Assembly (NCBI GenBank): GCA_021186555.1
Contig: JAJKFL010000010.1
Location: 21,988,586-22,052,585 of the forward strand
Direction: 5' to 3'
Origin: Reticulitermes speratus
Taxonomy: Eukaryota > Arthropoda > Insecta > Blattodea > Rhinotermitidae
Length of the DNA stretch: 64,000 nt
Shown: one piece after another, positions 55,101-64,000 of the stretch
Numbering within the stretch: position 1 is the stretch's first letter
Layout of the letters: every line of letters starts with the position of its first letter
The notes under the pieces: model-generated
What the model saw: the letters and a program-made list of their open reading frames with translations, nothing else
Database searches by the model: none
What the model was told of the DNA's origin: nothing
Made by a program: the position numbers and the translations under genes

Positions 55101-58077
55101 AACTGAATGGGAAATACATTAATTAACTTCTTGGGGGTTTTGTTCAGGAATGAGACCTGAAAAATATGAGATCCCAGAGTATGAACCTTAATGTGTGTAC
55201 CAGCCAGTTCAGTTAATTGTAACATACAGTTGCCCGTTACAATCTAAGTCATTATAACAAATTTTACAACAGGCTCATTTATACGGTGAGGGATTTCTAA
55301 TGTAACTTTACAAAATTAGGACATAAGGATGTGAAATGGATTAAGCTGGCATGTGAGAGAGAAGAATAGTTCGCTCTTTCATACTAAAAATAGGGAACTT
55401 TATGATCAGCAGAACTTGAATGGCTGAATGAAGACCCTTCACCATACAAACGGTTGGCCTAATATCTATGACTATCAAATAATCATGCCTTCATCCTCAT
55501 CATTATCACCACTGCATAAGTCTGAAATCTTTTTCAACCTATTCATGGCAACATTAAGCACTTAATTTAGTCAATATCACCACCACCACCACCACCAACC
55601 CAGTGGTCTTCTCCCATTTCAGTTCCAAAGGCAATGAATACTTCAATTTAGTGAACAACACTTGTTTCATATTAGGGATGTCCCAGGTTCAAATATTTGA
55701 TGGAGAACAGCCAAGATCAGTAAAGCCCTCCAGGCAAATGCTAACACAGTACCTCAAAGTAGGCCACACCTGTTTCCTTGCACATGCTGTCCAAGAAATT
55801 GCAATGTCATTGATAAATAAATCACGCATAAAATAATTCTAGTGGTCTTCAGAGATTCTGTGTCTCTCCACCTCTTTAATATGTCCAAATCATGCAGATC
55901 TATTAGTTTTCAAATGTTCCTCTAATTCCATCACCCCCCCCCCCAACCCCCTTCACTTTTAACTTATTCTATGACAACTGTCAATTTTAAAAGATTATAC
56001 AGTACTGAAAATCTAAAATTCACTCACCTTTTTCCCATGTAACAAGCATCGATATATAGATAGTATTTTGCCGTCTTCATTTTCAAAGAAAACCTTTGTA
56101 TGTCTTACTGCAATCAGTCTCCTACGTTCACGCCACTTTGCATCCTCATCGTCATCTTGTTTACATCCACTAAATGAGCCACTAATATCTTTACAGCCCT
56201 TGACCTGCATGAGTTCATTAACATTAGATGGACCAAGTTTTGCAGCTGATGAAGGAACAGAATCTGAAGTGTCACCTCCCTCAACTTCGCTGTCAGATTC
56301 GGAGCCTGAAATACTTGACACCTCATCTGGAAAATTAGTAAGTTCAGAAAAAAACATGAACTCTAATAATGCAGTATCAATCATACCTTGATTTGAGGCT
56401 TACGCCGCGATGTTGATGAAATCTGTGGTCTTCTGGGTGGTTACACGGCGTCGTGTGGCAATTGTAAATAATTACCACACGACGCTGTGTAACTACCCAG
56501 AAGACCACAGATTTCAGTATCAATCATGTTATAACTGGGTGATCTGTCATACCTTTAAGCTTTATTAGCAGTAAGTTAGTAAACCCGTAACAAAGACTTA
56601 TATGAAGATTAAAGTTTTCTGGGACACAACGTCATGTCGACTGGTAAATAGTTACTGACATTTCTGAGCAGCTTGCTGCTTCCATCTACATCAGGGTCCA
56701 ACTGGACTGCTTAAACTGTAATGAAGATGGAGGCAGCAAGCTCCTACAAAATGTTGGCAACTATTTACAAATTGACACAGCATCATATCTTAGATGATTG
56801 AATTTTGATCAACATTTCTGTGAAAACCTGAAATATCATGAACATTTTGTCTGTGAAACATAGAATATTCTGAATTTTGAAAGTCTACGTACAGAAATTT
56901 TCAGCAGTGTATAAGTAGTCTATGGAACAATGCTGACTACAAAATGTGGGCCACCCTGAGTGTTGCGACAAAGAATTATTATGATGGTTTTGTTGTATAA
57001 CTTTATACTTCCTCTATATGACTAGGACTCAATTTTGCCAACAGATATACAGGAATGTGTACTGAACAACTGTCATAAAAATGTAGTAGTAGTAGCAGCA
57101 GGAATTTTTTTCATAATCCAATTAAAGTAAGAGAAGACAGATTTAGATTCAAAGGCAATTCTCAAACCTGCAAGTTGTGTAAATTTCTCTTCTGTGACAG
57201 ATTCCAAGCCGTTCAATTTTCGTTTCAAATTATACCTATGCCAGTCCAGCTTGTAATGCCATCTCTGCTGAATCTGGTCTTCAAACTTTGCATTACAGAA
57301 AGAGCAGAATAATTTTTCAGATACACTCAAATCTTCAAGCTTGCAGAGATTCTGGCTATCAGCATTCTCTAAAATAAGACAAGGCACATAAGTTTAGTTA
57401 TGACATACTAATGAATTAATTAAATGACAAATCAGGTCAATATGATAGTGTGTTAAAACCCCATCTGTACAATATATTTTGAGTCAATAAATGAACATAG
57501 TAAATTCAGCAATATGGAAATTCAATATTATACAAGTCACCAAATATTAATAGAGTGATGAAATCAGGAAGGATCAGATGGGGACTGTAGGAGACATTAA
57601 CGAAATGAGAAATGCACACAGAATTTGTCAGAAAGCCGGAAGGGAAGAGACTGCTTTGGGGTACATGGAAGAACAGAAAAATTAATCTTACAGAGAAAGG
57701 ACATCAGCGTGTGGATGCAGCTGGCTCAGGATTGGGACCGGCGGTGTTTTTGTGAACATGATCTAATTTAAGATCCCATCAAAGGGTAAGTTCTTGACTA
57801 GCTGGGCAACTATTAGCTTCTCAAGAAGCACCTTTTTTTTTTACCTGTAGTGACTTAGAAATAAAGGGGGTAGTACTGAAACCTTATTTAAGACACTTAA
57901 ATTAGAGTATGTGCTTTGATTTGTTATGTTAAAACCTGTTACAGTAAGATGTTTTGTATACTTACTTGTAAGCACATCTTCAATGGAACTTGATCCCATA
58001 CAATATGCTATCTTCATACCTTTAGTTAGTTTATTAAAATCTTCTGCTTCAAATAGCTTGTACACTTTATACTCCAT
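42946..58077 (-). CDS. ANKZF1: ANKZF1/Vms1 peptidyl-tRNA hydrolase, 12 exons
   Basis: ANKZF1/Vms1 frees stalled nascent chains from 60S-bound tRNA in ribosome-associated quality control. It also protects mitochondria and binds p97/Cdc48. Exons in coding order: 58077-57966, 57368-57168, 56326-56028, 55038-54924, 53505-53352, 51304-51082, 48630-48457, 45831-45508, 45307-45019, 44365-44224, 44086-43913, 43140-42946. All have GT-AG borders. The sum is 2402 nt, one short of a multiple of three. Restoring one base in exon 5 gives about 800 residues (human about 726). Domains: C2H2 finger (Cys59, Cys62, His75, His81), VLRF1 with candidate catalytic Gln265 in RQGGTQ, low-complexity acidic/basic linker, ankyrin repeats ([13 protein letters not shown]), charged coiled coil (VIM-like), and C-terminal CFQC...[10 protein letters not shown] treble clef. 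The Met at 58077 is the only early in-frame start I see. Confidence 0.93.
43315..43485. mobile_element. Foldback element, CTTCTGGGA family
   Basis: CTTCTGGGATGTGATGCTGTG at the left faces CACAGTGTCATATCCCAGCAG at the right. In ANKZF1 intron 11. Confidence 0.65.
43913..44086 (-). CDS. ANKZF1: ANKZF1 exon 11 (coiled coil, VIM-like)
   Basis: Encodes [20 protein letters not shown] then a Glu/Lys/Arg coil and [10 protein letters not shown]. The family's p97-binding VIM helix lies in this Arg-rich segment. Acceptor GATTTCAG|, donor GAAAAG|GTACAA. Confidence 0.92.
44224..44365 (-). CDS. ANKZF1: ANKZF1 exon 10 (ankyrin)
   Basis: Encodes [20 protein letters not shown] and [15 protein letters not shown], the last ankyrin repeat and following helix. 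Acceptor CTTTCAG|, donor CTAAG|GTGTGA. Confidence 0.92.
44678..44914. mobile_element. Possible hAT-like MITE
   Basis: Ends CAGTGGCATAGCTAA and CTACACCTCTG resemble hAT termini. It contains a C-run of about 17. The flanking octamers GTTCTAAT and GTATTTAA agree poorly, so it is tentative. Confidence 0.4.
45019..45307 (-). CDS. ANKZF1: ANKZF1 exon 9 (ankyrin)
   Basis: Encodes [16 protein letters not shown] and [20 protein letters not shown], the first ankyrin repeats. Acceptor CTTTCAG|, donor ATTAG|GTACTT. Confidence 0.9.
45508..45831 (-). CDS. ANKZF1: ANKZF1 exon 8 (linker)
   Basis: Contains [16 protein letters not shown], an acidic Ser-rich run and a Lys-rich end ([19 protein letters not shown]). 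Acceptor CAACAG|, donor AAAG|GTATGA. Confidence 0.82.
45943..46110 (+). mobile_element. tRNA-derived SINE (family D), copy 2
   Basis: Head GCGGCTCAAACAGTCAGTCA with B box GGCCTGGGTTCAATCCC, body AGGATTTGTGGTAGACAGAG, and tail running straight into the 61-bp array. Confidence 0.83.
46084..46615. repeat. 61-bp tandem array, about nine copies
   Basis: Units of 61 bp begin CATTCCACCAATGCTGCATA and end CCTGCCAAGTACTGG, nearly identical. The first 25 bp are the SINE D tail. A further piece of the same unit is found at 48201-48224, beyond the LINE insertion. Open in all three - frames, hence spurious ORFs of 175-225 codons. Confidence 0.96.
46785..46965. repeat. 51-bp tandem repeat in LINE 3' UTR
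   Basis: Three copies, spaced 51 bp, of GAAGGGTATAGAGGGTGGGG plus ATCTATTAATACAG, with GTGAA slippage at the edges. Confidence 0.9.
47421..48156. repeat. 49-bp tandem array, 15 copies
   Basis: Units of 49 bp built on GTGTGTACTAGTGTAAGGAC and TACTGCCACCGGGTGAAAAC, almost invariant. Part of the LINE 3' UTR. Confidence 0.95.
48457..48630 (-). CDS. ANKZF1: ANKZF1 exon 7 (linker)
   Basis: Encodes a polar linker beginning [19 protein letters not shown]. Acceptor TTTCCAG|, donor CCAG|GTGTGT. Phase and position support it. The sequence itself is not conserved enough to be diagnostic. Confidence 0.78.
48775..49022. repeat. (ATAC)n microsatellite
   Basis: About 245 bp of ATAC with regular GTAC and AAAT variants, giving a higher-order pattern. 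In ANKZF1 intron 6. Confidence 0.95.
49162..49660 (-). pseudogene. LINE ORF2 C-terminal fragment
   Basis: - strand: [20 protein letters not shown], then [20 protein letters not shown], then after a frameshift near 49425 [16 protein letters not shown]. This is the typical end of a Jockey/CR1-like reverse transcriptase ORF. Confidence 0.8.
49885..50170 (+). mobile_element. tRNA-derived SINE (family C), copy 1
   Basis: Head GGGCCGGGATAGCTCAGTCG with B box CGAGGATCAAATCCC, body ending GAGAACTTTACCTTTAC. About 286 bp, close to the 61064 copy. Confidence 0.85.
50284..50552 (+). mobile_element. SINE family C, 5'-truncated and diverged
   Basis: Starts within the head (AGGCTACAAGCTGG) and keeps CACCCAGCCTCCTATTCAGT and GTAAAGCGGCCGGAGCGTG. 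Confidence 0.75.
51082..51304 (-). CDS. ANKZF1: ANKZF1 exon 6 (VLRF1 end)
   Basis: Encodes [20 protein letters not shown], then [20 protein letters not shown] and [14 protein letters not shown], matching the second half of VLRF1. The acceptor GGTAG| (just before CATGTACAAG) keeps phase 0. Donor TATG|GTATGT. Confidence 0.9.
51395..51560. mobile_element. Foldback remnant, CTTCTGGGA family
   Basis: TTGCCTCCATCTTCAGCGTA and the mirrored CCCCAGAAGATGG ends mark a degenerate member. Confidence 0.45.
51976..52138. mobile_element. hAT MITE, copy 1
   Basis: Terminal repeats CAGGGGCGCACAAA / TTTGTGCACCCCTG. Flanking octamers AATTACTG / AATAACTG (7 of 8). Confidence 0.85.
52600..52845 (-). mobile_element. 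tRNA-derived SINE, other family
   Basis: - strand head GGGCTAGCTCAGTCATTTAA with B box GGCCTGGGTTTGATTTC (52735-52840). The body boundary near 52600 is uncertain. Confidence 0.6.
52985..53145. mobile_element. hAT MITE, copy 2 (inverted)
   Basis: CAGGGATGCACAAA at one end and TTGTGCACCCCTG at the other. Inside is the reverse of copy 1 (GAGCCACATCAA, GGTGACA). Octamers AATTAATA / CATTAATA (7 of 8). Confidence 0.83.
53352..53505 (-). CDS. ANKZF1: ANKZF1 exon 5 (catalytic loop, frameshifted)
   Basis: The first frame gives [20 protein letters not shown] then TQSSR, the loop with the putative catalytic Gln (CAG at 53438-53440). The conserved continuation [20 protein letters not shown] lies in another frame. 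One base is missing next to 53426/53427 (CGGGA-GGACGG). Unrepaired, the frame stops after MRQH at a TGA within the exon. Splice sites TTTCAG| and ACAG|GTATTT are intact. Confidence 0.85.
53824..54335. mobile_element. hAT-like element, 512 bp, perfect target duplication
   Basis: Termini CAGTGGTATTCAA and TTGAATACCACTG are exact inverted repeats. The octamer TCATAGAC is perfectly duplicated (53816-53823 and 54336-54343). Contains a (TC)n run near 53988-54012 and no transposase. Confidence 0.92.
54450..54660. repeat. Dispersed repeat H, copy 3
   Basis: Same motif order as 9716-9910 (AACTCCATGGATCAGAGTCC ... GTTCACAACAGC). Confidence 0.65.
54924..55038 (-). CDS. ANKZF1: ANKZF1 exon 4 (VLRF1)
   Basis: Encodes [20 protein letters not shown], the conserved GGHFA-G-IF-G core of VLRF1. 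Acceptor TTACAG|, donor CAAG|GTTTTG. Phase 1 joins to GG at exon 5 to give Gly. Confidence 0.9.
55039..56027. other. ANKZF1 intron 3
   Basis: No gene. A (CAC)n run lies near 55575 and a C-run near 55935. Confidence 0.5.
56028..56326 (-). CDS. ANKZF1: ANKZF1 exon 3
   Basis: Begins [18 protein letters not shown], the conserved SSISGSE acidic stretch, and ends [19 protein letters not shown], the first VLRF1 strands. Acceptor TTTTCCAG|, donor AAAAAG|GTGAGT. Confidence 0.92.
56405..56515. mobile_element. Small palindromic element
   Basis: GAAATCTGTGGTCTTCTGGG..TTACACGGCGTCGTGTGG and its complement flank AATTGTAAATAA. Its twin is at 11560-11650. Confidence 0.85.
56610..56800. mobile_element. Foldback element, CTTCTGGGA family
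   Basis: AGCTTGCTGCTTCCATCT and AAGATGGAGGCAGCAAGCT face each other across about 50 bp. Confidence 0.65.
57168..57368 (-). CDS. ANKZF1: ANKZF1 exon 2 (C2H2 finger)
   Basis: Encodes [13 protein letters not shown] and the helix [16 protein letters not shown], the hallmark zinc finger of the family. Acceptor TATTTTAG|, donor GCAG|GTTTGA. Confidence 0.93.
57770..57830 (-). repeat. Dispersed repeat H, inverted scrap
   Basis: - strand TTGAGAAGCTAATAGTTGCC and AGTCAAGAA match the repeat H core. Confidence 0.5.
57966..58077 (-). CDS. ANKZF1: ANKZF1 exon 1
   Basis: Starts with [17 protein letters not shown] and ends after VLT plus one base at the donor A|GTAAGT. No strong homology to the variable N-terminus is expected. 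It is assigned by its start codon, phase and good donor. Confidence 0.75.
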
Positions 58078-58740
58078 TATTACTCAGAATGTATGCAATA
58101 TTTCTGCTGTTTCAATCCCAGATATTTCACTGTACAAGTATCACGAAAATCTGAAAACGTCAAGAGTATAACATAAAAATATTCTATAGAGTAGTGAAAT
58201 TTACACACTTTACTGTAAAGGTAAAATTAAATAGAAAATAGTTGACAGACAACTAGTGGGGAAATACCATCAGTGCTTTGTATGTAATGATAGATTCCAA
58301 TAAGGCTCAAAATATCAAAACTTCGGCAAAAGACAATATAAACCTAAAACACTTGAGAGGTAAAAAAACAGAAAAAAAAAACTGACTTTAAAAAAAGGTG
58401 CACTAAATTAGTACAGCAATGGAAACTAGACAAATTGTAGTGGTTGAAGAACACATAATAAACGAGTTCAAATAGCATAAAATTTGAACAATAACCTGTT
58501 TATGTACTTACTCAGACCTTGACCTTTTAAATCTATGCACAATAGCTGTTACTGTGGTTATTGGCAATGTGATTTGGATTCCGCAGGTGGTTCTTAATAA
58601 TTTGGAAGCAGTCATGAATACAGATATACTAATGTCTCTGAATTATCTGTTTAAATTGCAGTTTTATTTATTTCTGAAAGGTAAAATATCATGTCCCACT
58701 GATTCATAAATATGTATGGGAGAATGCAGATACAGTACAA
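58078..58740. other. ANKZF1 upstream region
   Basis: Expected to hold the ANKZF1 promoter and 5' UTR on the - strand. I see no convincing TATA box or CpG-rich stretch. Confidence 0.4.
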
Positions 58741-58744
58741 TGCA

Positions 58745-58935
58745 TTCTTGACCAGCAGGCTTATTCGCCCTCTAGACACACTACTGTAGGGTCCAGTAAC
58801 TACTGGCTAGGAGGGAGGGCTCAGGGAGTCTGAACTGTGGTGTGGTAAAGAACAAAATTCCTCCCAGGATTCAAACCCATGTCATCCAGTCCATAGCCAG
58901 TCTGTTTACTGATCTAACCTGACTCAATCTCGTAC
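58745..58935 (-). mobile_element. Possible tRNA-derived SINE
   Basis: The - strand contains CATGGGTTTGAATCCTGGG, a B-box match, with a plausible head near 58930. Diverged. Confidence 0.5.
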
Positions 58936-58939
58936 ATTT

Positions 58940-61060
58940 ACAAATAAAGGAAACAACCTTGGGTAGTTGTTGGTAAAGATCATATTATATTTACCACATA
59001 AATACAGTAAGTTACAATACATCAAATGATTTTAACATTACAAAAATAAAATACAACAAAAGTGTAAAATATCAGAAATGGTAACCACAACACTGGTACA
59101 TACGTTCTTGGTCTTCACATATAAAGACACATGTTAAATAAAGTAACAGTACTTGTGAAAGATGAAGTCAAGCAGGTGATGTAAAAAACAGAAATATCAA
59201 AAGTAAAATTAGAAACAACAGCCCTAACCTTTAAACAACCTCCCGAGAAATGCATTTTATATATTTATGCAACAAGGAAATTTACTGCATTTTTAATACA
59301 TGCTGCATAATCTCCGTTTCACTTTCCACAAAAGCCGTTTTAATTCATAACTTTATCTTTTTCTATTCAAATAACATGTTTTTCACAAAACAGTCGCTAA
59401 ACACCAACCGTCATTTAAAGGTTAATCAGCTGTTACAACTCTACACTACATGTATTAATTCACAGGTACATTATAAGCAAATCACATTCAGTAAACACTA
59501 GCACAAATAATTATTAAAACATTTATGTACAAAATGTATAAGAATAAAAAAAAATTAATTAATCATAGCAGTTAGAAAACACAAAATAAAACTGCACCTA
59601 CTCTGACTTCTCATGAACATGATTACATGGGACTGAACTTCAAAAAATTAGGTGTAGGAACAAATCTGTTCATTTGCATATAAAATTGCAAGAACATCAC
59701 CTCAAAGGTTGATGTTTAAAAATTTATTTCAACCCAGTACACTGAATGCAAAAAAAAAAAAATAATAATAATAATAAATAAATGAAACATGGCTGAAATA
59801 ATGTATTATAAACTTTTAAAATCCATATAAAACAACTTCATACAAGGTTCAAAATTATATTTTTCAACCTGATGATGGCTTTAAAATAAAGTCCAAACAC
59901 GTAGCACATTTTTGACAATACAAAGAACTGTCTAATAAAATAATTGTGATTGACGGCCATTTAGTGTATGTTTCACTCAATACACAATGGCACGTCCCAC
60001 CTTAAGGTTTCAATAACATTTTAAATACTAGCAACCATTCAAAATTCATTCCAAATACAAACCTTTGAACAAGTTTATAATATAGTATACGAATTTTTGA
60101 GCTAGTTATAAAATGTGCAGTCCCTTTATATAACACAAGGTTTCAGTCTTTCATGATCAATACATATATATTGGAGTAGTTTAAATTCAGACCGTTCCTT
60201 CTCGTGGAAATTTTTACTCTAAATATCTTCAGACAATCTATTCTCTAAGACCTTAAATAGCAAAGATTCTATCTTGTAAAAAGTGTATACAGACTAAGAG
60301 AAGAATGCCAAGCTCTCATTCCTTGTTAGAATGTTTTCACTGGACAAGATATTAGCAAAACTAAACGTTACTTTACACACATAATGTATGTATTACAATG
60401 TTCAATCCTTTCAGGTTAATTTATTTTACTTCTCAGAGAAATAATCTTAAATTATATCAAAAAATTTTAGTAGCCATTACTACAATACTTAAAAATTTTT
60501 AATAGAAGTCTGTCAGTATACAATGTTATGTTATAATTTACAGGCACAAGAAATATCCTGCATTTTAGGAAACTTGAAAATTCTTCACTGGTTCAAGTAG
60601 GAAAATAAAAATAACTGGGAGATTTATTATCATAACTGAAATGATGGTTTTTTGAGTTATTAATCAGTGGAGGATAAGTTTGTTCTAAAATTTGGAGGAA
60701 CATACTGCCTCCATCATCATGGTGGCTGAATTTGGTTCATGCGGTTGCTGAAACAACTTAAATGAGGAAATGTGTCAATTATGCAGGAAGCGGCAAGGAC
60801 CCAACTGGTCTTCTACAAGATCTATCCTCTCTTCCCTTTCCACAGCTCTGATTGGCCAAAATTCTTGCAACATTCCTACATAATCCATACACATCATCCT
60901 CCCAATTACTTCACCATCTGCCTGACCCACTTTCAGTCACCTTGAAGATACAGAAAGCAAGTTCCTCTGACATGTTGGAACAAATTACTATATGGTTTTA
61001 ACTTACAGAGGAGAGAAGACTTTATAATGTAATATGAAATGAATTAGTTATGGGAAATAC
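58940..61060. other. Intergenic, no gene seen
   Basis: AT-rich. A degenerate ribozyme-like core (CTGATGATGGCTTT ... CCAAACACGTAG) lies at 59870-59905, and a foldback half with CTGCCTCCATCATCATGG near 60705. Confidence 0.5.
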
Positions 61061-61063
61061 AGC

Positions 61064-61354
61064 GTGGGCCGGGATAGCATAGTCGGTATAGCAACTCGGT
61101 ACAGGCAGTACGGTCCGGGGATCGAATCCTGGTGGGGGCGAGATTTTTCGCAGCCGTCCAGACCGGTCCTGGGGCCCACCCAGCCTCCTATACAATGGGT
61201 ACCAGGTCTCTTTCCCGGGGGTAAAGCGGCCATGGCGTGGAGTTGACCACCCACCACCATCTAGTGCCAGGGTTAAAGAAAGAGTAGAGCTATACCTCTA
61301 CTCCCCCTCTGGGCCTTCATGGACTGTTCTAAGGAGAACTTTACCTTATCTACA
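61064..61354 (+). mobile_element. tRNA-derived SINE (family C), full copy
   Basis: Head GTGGGCCGGGATAGCATAGT with B box GGGGATCGAATCCTGG. Perfect target duplication GGAAATACAGC at 61053-61063 and 61355-61365. Confidence 0.92.
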
Positions 61355-61429
61355 GGAAATACAGCATTATTTAGCATATATTTAGCATGACAATTTTATT
61401 AAATCTGATGTTTCCACAGTGACATTGCT

Positions 61430-61630
61430 GAAGATTTAAGTCTTCAGGGATGTGAGGCTGTGTCTTCATGCAAGCAGTTCCCAACATTTCAAATAACTGT
61501 AGTGCTTTAATCTTCAGGGTCAAGGACTCCATGAAGAGAATGCTTTACCCTGAACATAAAGCGGCTGTGAACGTTTCAGACATCAGGAATTACTCGGTGA
61601 AAAGTGTCACATCCCAGCAGACTTGAATCT
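61430..61630. mobile_element. Foldback element, CTTCTGGGA family
   Basis: AGTCTTCAGGGATGTGAGGC at the left faces GTGTCACATCCCAGCAGACT at the right. Inner AATCTTCAGGGTCAAGGA and TACCCTGAACATAAAG are partial partners. Confidence 0.65.
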
Positions 61631-61639
61631 TCATATAAA

Positions 61640-63860
61640 TTTAGCACATATCTCTTCACAAAAAATTGTAAATTAATAATATTAGTATGTCAAACTAAAG
61701 TCCGCTGTTTCTGAATATTAACTAGTAAGCCCACTATGTAATTTGTAGATACATAATAGTGCCCTTGAAGAATGTAAAATCCCAAAGAGGCAGACTTCAT
61801 TGCACACACAGTATTCATTTCAATTTACTAATAACCAGCACACCAGATGACTATCTGTTAAATCGCAAACACATGATTACAAGGGCAGATATCCATAATG
61901 TGCTCCTTAACCAGCAAACATGCCTCAATATCACTGTCTTGCTACGTGCCAGCTTTCAAAATGGCAATTATGCTGGAAAATCAAAATATTCTATAGACTG
62001 ATGGCAAAAAGAACTTGGACAATATAGGTCATACTCGTATCTTGACATGGTTAAATGGGAGACATGAAAATCAAGTTACATGACACAATGATCCATATCT
62101 ATATCATGCTGAAGATGTAGCAATGCCGTATGGTAACAACGCATGACAGAACTCATAATACACTCAAGTGCTTTCGAAATCAGGTAACAACTCATATCCC
62201 CACCATAACAAATAAATAAACTTCATAATAACATGTTGAATATACTGTGTAAATGCAGAAAGAACTGTAAAAACTGACATGCTAACAATTACTGTCTTCC
62301 TCCTGCACCATCAAACCAAACAGAAACAATCTTCGACCAAATGTCAAAATTTCAATCCAGACACGCATAAGGAAAGGCGCTTTGTGGCTGCAGATCCAAA
62401 TGTTTGCAGACGACACAATACTGTATCACTGAATATGCACACGGTTGTCCACAACTAACCTTATGAGCAACACCCAAATTTACACACTGTTTTTGGTGTC
62501 AAATGCCTTTGAACTCTTTGTCAGACATGGCCTCCACTCCCATTTCCTCAGCTTCAGTTACTGTGATTTTTACTTACAAGGCATTTTCAAAAATAAAATA
62601 CACAAAATTGAAGCAAACAAAGCAGAACTTCTGAATACCATTACAGAATTTTTTTACCAGCTAATTTAGTGCAAATAGGTGCAATACAGCTTGGTCATTT
62701 TTCAGACCATTTCTGCCCTTGTAACTCTTTGTGGCCAGATCTACCGTACACAGTACATGCCTCTAACCCATGCTGAAGACTTAGTGTGCCCACAGCTGCA
62801 CACAGTAGGGTCTCAATTTTTTCCCCACTCATTTGGCTTCCACAGCTTGGTACGACAGCAAAACACCAGACTGTTTCCTGGTAGCCAATTGAAGGTAATC
62901 CAAAACATCATTCTTAGAAAATTAGACTGCTCATATGGCTCTACAGGCTTCCTACTCTTCTCCTACTGAAATCAGTTGATTATGATTTGTATCCAATTGT
63001 AACTGAAACAATTTCTGTAAAGTCTGAGCTGACATTTAGGGGAAGAAAATGGATGTGCAAACACGGTTCTTACACAAATACTAACATGTATATTTACGAT
63101 ATACAGTAACCTTGACCGCATTACCATATTAACTTCTGAATATACCTTCCTTTACCTTACATAATATGTTAGTCACAACATTTCTTTCAAACTTCTTGCT
63201 CTAGAAATTGCCACAATATTGCTACAGAACTACGTAACAGTAAAAATTAAAGTGAGTATGATAAACCTAAAGGCCATGGCTTGGATGCCAGCATGTAAGA
63301 AAAAATGTTATTCTTTATCAATTCATTGTATCTTCCTTCTGTTGATCAGGTCTGCAGATGTCTTAATGTGGCAGTGAGACCAGATGTCAAGCTTCAAGTC
63401 CGTTTTGTACCATGCAGCTCTAATGTGAACTGAATACCATCAGAAGAAAGAGAAGGATACCATTTAAAACAGCTACAATATAGGCGAAATGAAATCTGGG
63501 GCTATGGTGTCTCCTGAGAAAAGAAAAGTACTGTATTTTATTTACTGTAAACACAATGCAACATTATAAAAAAAATGTAATAAAATGCGAGAACACACAA
63601 GAAAAGAAATAGAATACATAACACAATAAAAAATGATCATGTATATTGACTAAAGGAATGCAAATTAAACAGCCATTCAACAGGGATATAGAATGTGTCC
63701 AAACACACAACACTCAGTTTCCTTGATAAGTCTCTATTAAGCCTGCCATTTCCTGACCTAACAAATCCTAAATAGTGATGTTTAAATTTGTCTCAAAATT
63801 GGAACTGTAAATCGTTATTTCTTGTTTGTTTGACAGAAGCAGTTGAGATGTCAGTATGGT
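61640..63860. other. Intergenic, mostly unrecognised
   Basis: At 62340-62420 a + frame gives SIQTRIRKGALWLQIQMFAD then DTIL. The FADD box is typical of LINE reverse transcriptases but stops follow at once. No other gene. Confidence 0.4.
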
Positions 63861-63861
63861 G

Positions 63862-64000
63862 CCTGGCTACTGATGGAGTTTGATTCCCAGCATGGATATG
63901 AATGTTTCTCCCTGCCACTATGCTGAGAGCAGTCGTCAGGTCCAACTAGCCTTGTATGCAATCAGTATCAAGGGCTCATCCCCTGGGAGTAAATTGGCCG
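63862..64000 (+). mobile_element. SINE family C, cut by window end
   Basis: Diverged head (TGGCTACTGATGGAGTTTGA, TTCCCAGCATGG) and body ending CCTGGGAGTAAATTGGCCG at the window edge. Confidence 0.6.

Noticed and set aside
62340..62969. Possible reverse transcriptase gene from an FADDT motif
   Set aside because: Only one short block matches, and stops follow. The later ORFs at 62445 and 62679 do not continue the homology.

Overview
The window is animal nuclear DNA: AT-rich, with short exons (90-330 bp), long introns, GT-AG splice sites and many decayed transposable elements. The repeats (tRNA-derived SINEs, mariner and hAT remnants, LINE 3' ends, foldback elements) and the two genes fit an insect. 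The SINE style suggests a polyneopteran such as a cockroach or termite, but that is a guess.

Two protein-coding genes are arranged tail to tail. On the + strand, 12 coding exons between 296 and 31121 encode a 624-residue receptor-type guanylate cyclase. It has two membrane segments around an extracellular NIT (nitrate/nitrite-sensing) domain, an HNOBA-like linker and a complete class III cyclase domain. All exon phases join cleanly. On the - strand, 12 coding exons between 58077 and 42946 encode the ANKZF1/Vms1 orthologue (about 800 residues), the peptidyl-tRNA hydrolase of ribosome-associated quality control. It has a C2H2 zinc finger, VLRF1 domain, ankyrin repeats, charged coiled coil and C-terminal treble-clef finger. 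One base appears to be missing in the catalytic-loop exon, near 53426.

The cyclase introns hold most of the repeats. Intron 1 (557-3049) has nested foldback elements. Intron 3 (4718-18036) has a 0.86-kb TGTCACTG minisatellite, a foldback with ribozyme-like motifs, several SINEs, an internally deleted mariner and a 3.1-kb satellite of 92-bp units. Intron 4 (18163-21241) has LINE fragments and a 17-bp minisatellite that ends about 60 bp before the next exon. The spacer between the genes (31122-42945) holds foldbacks, one SINE and minisatellites. ANKZF1 introns contain hAT elements with 8-bp target duplications, two SINE families, a 61-bp SINE-derived tandem array and a LINE inserted into that array with a 7-bp duplication. 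Upstream of ANKZF1 (58078-64000) I see no gene.

Two structural themes stand out. First, many foldback elements carry a CTGANGA-stem-GAAAC...TA arrangement that matches the hammerhead ribozyme core, often as head-to-head pairs. Second, the 3' tail of one SINE family was expanded independently into two different tandem arrays, 92 bp and 61 bp, about 30 kb apart.
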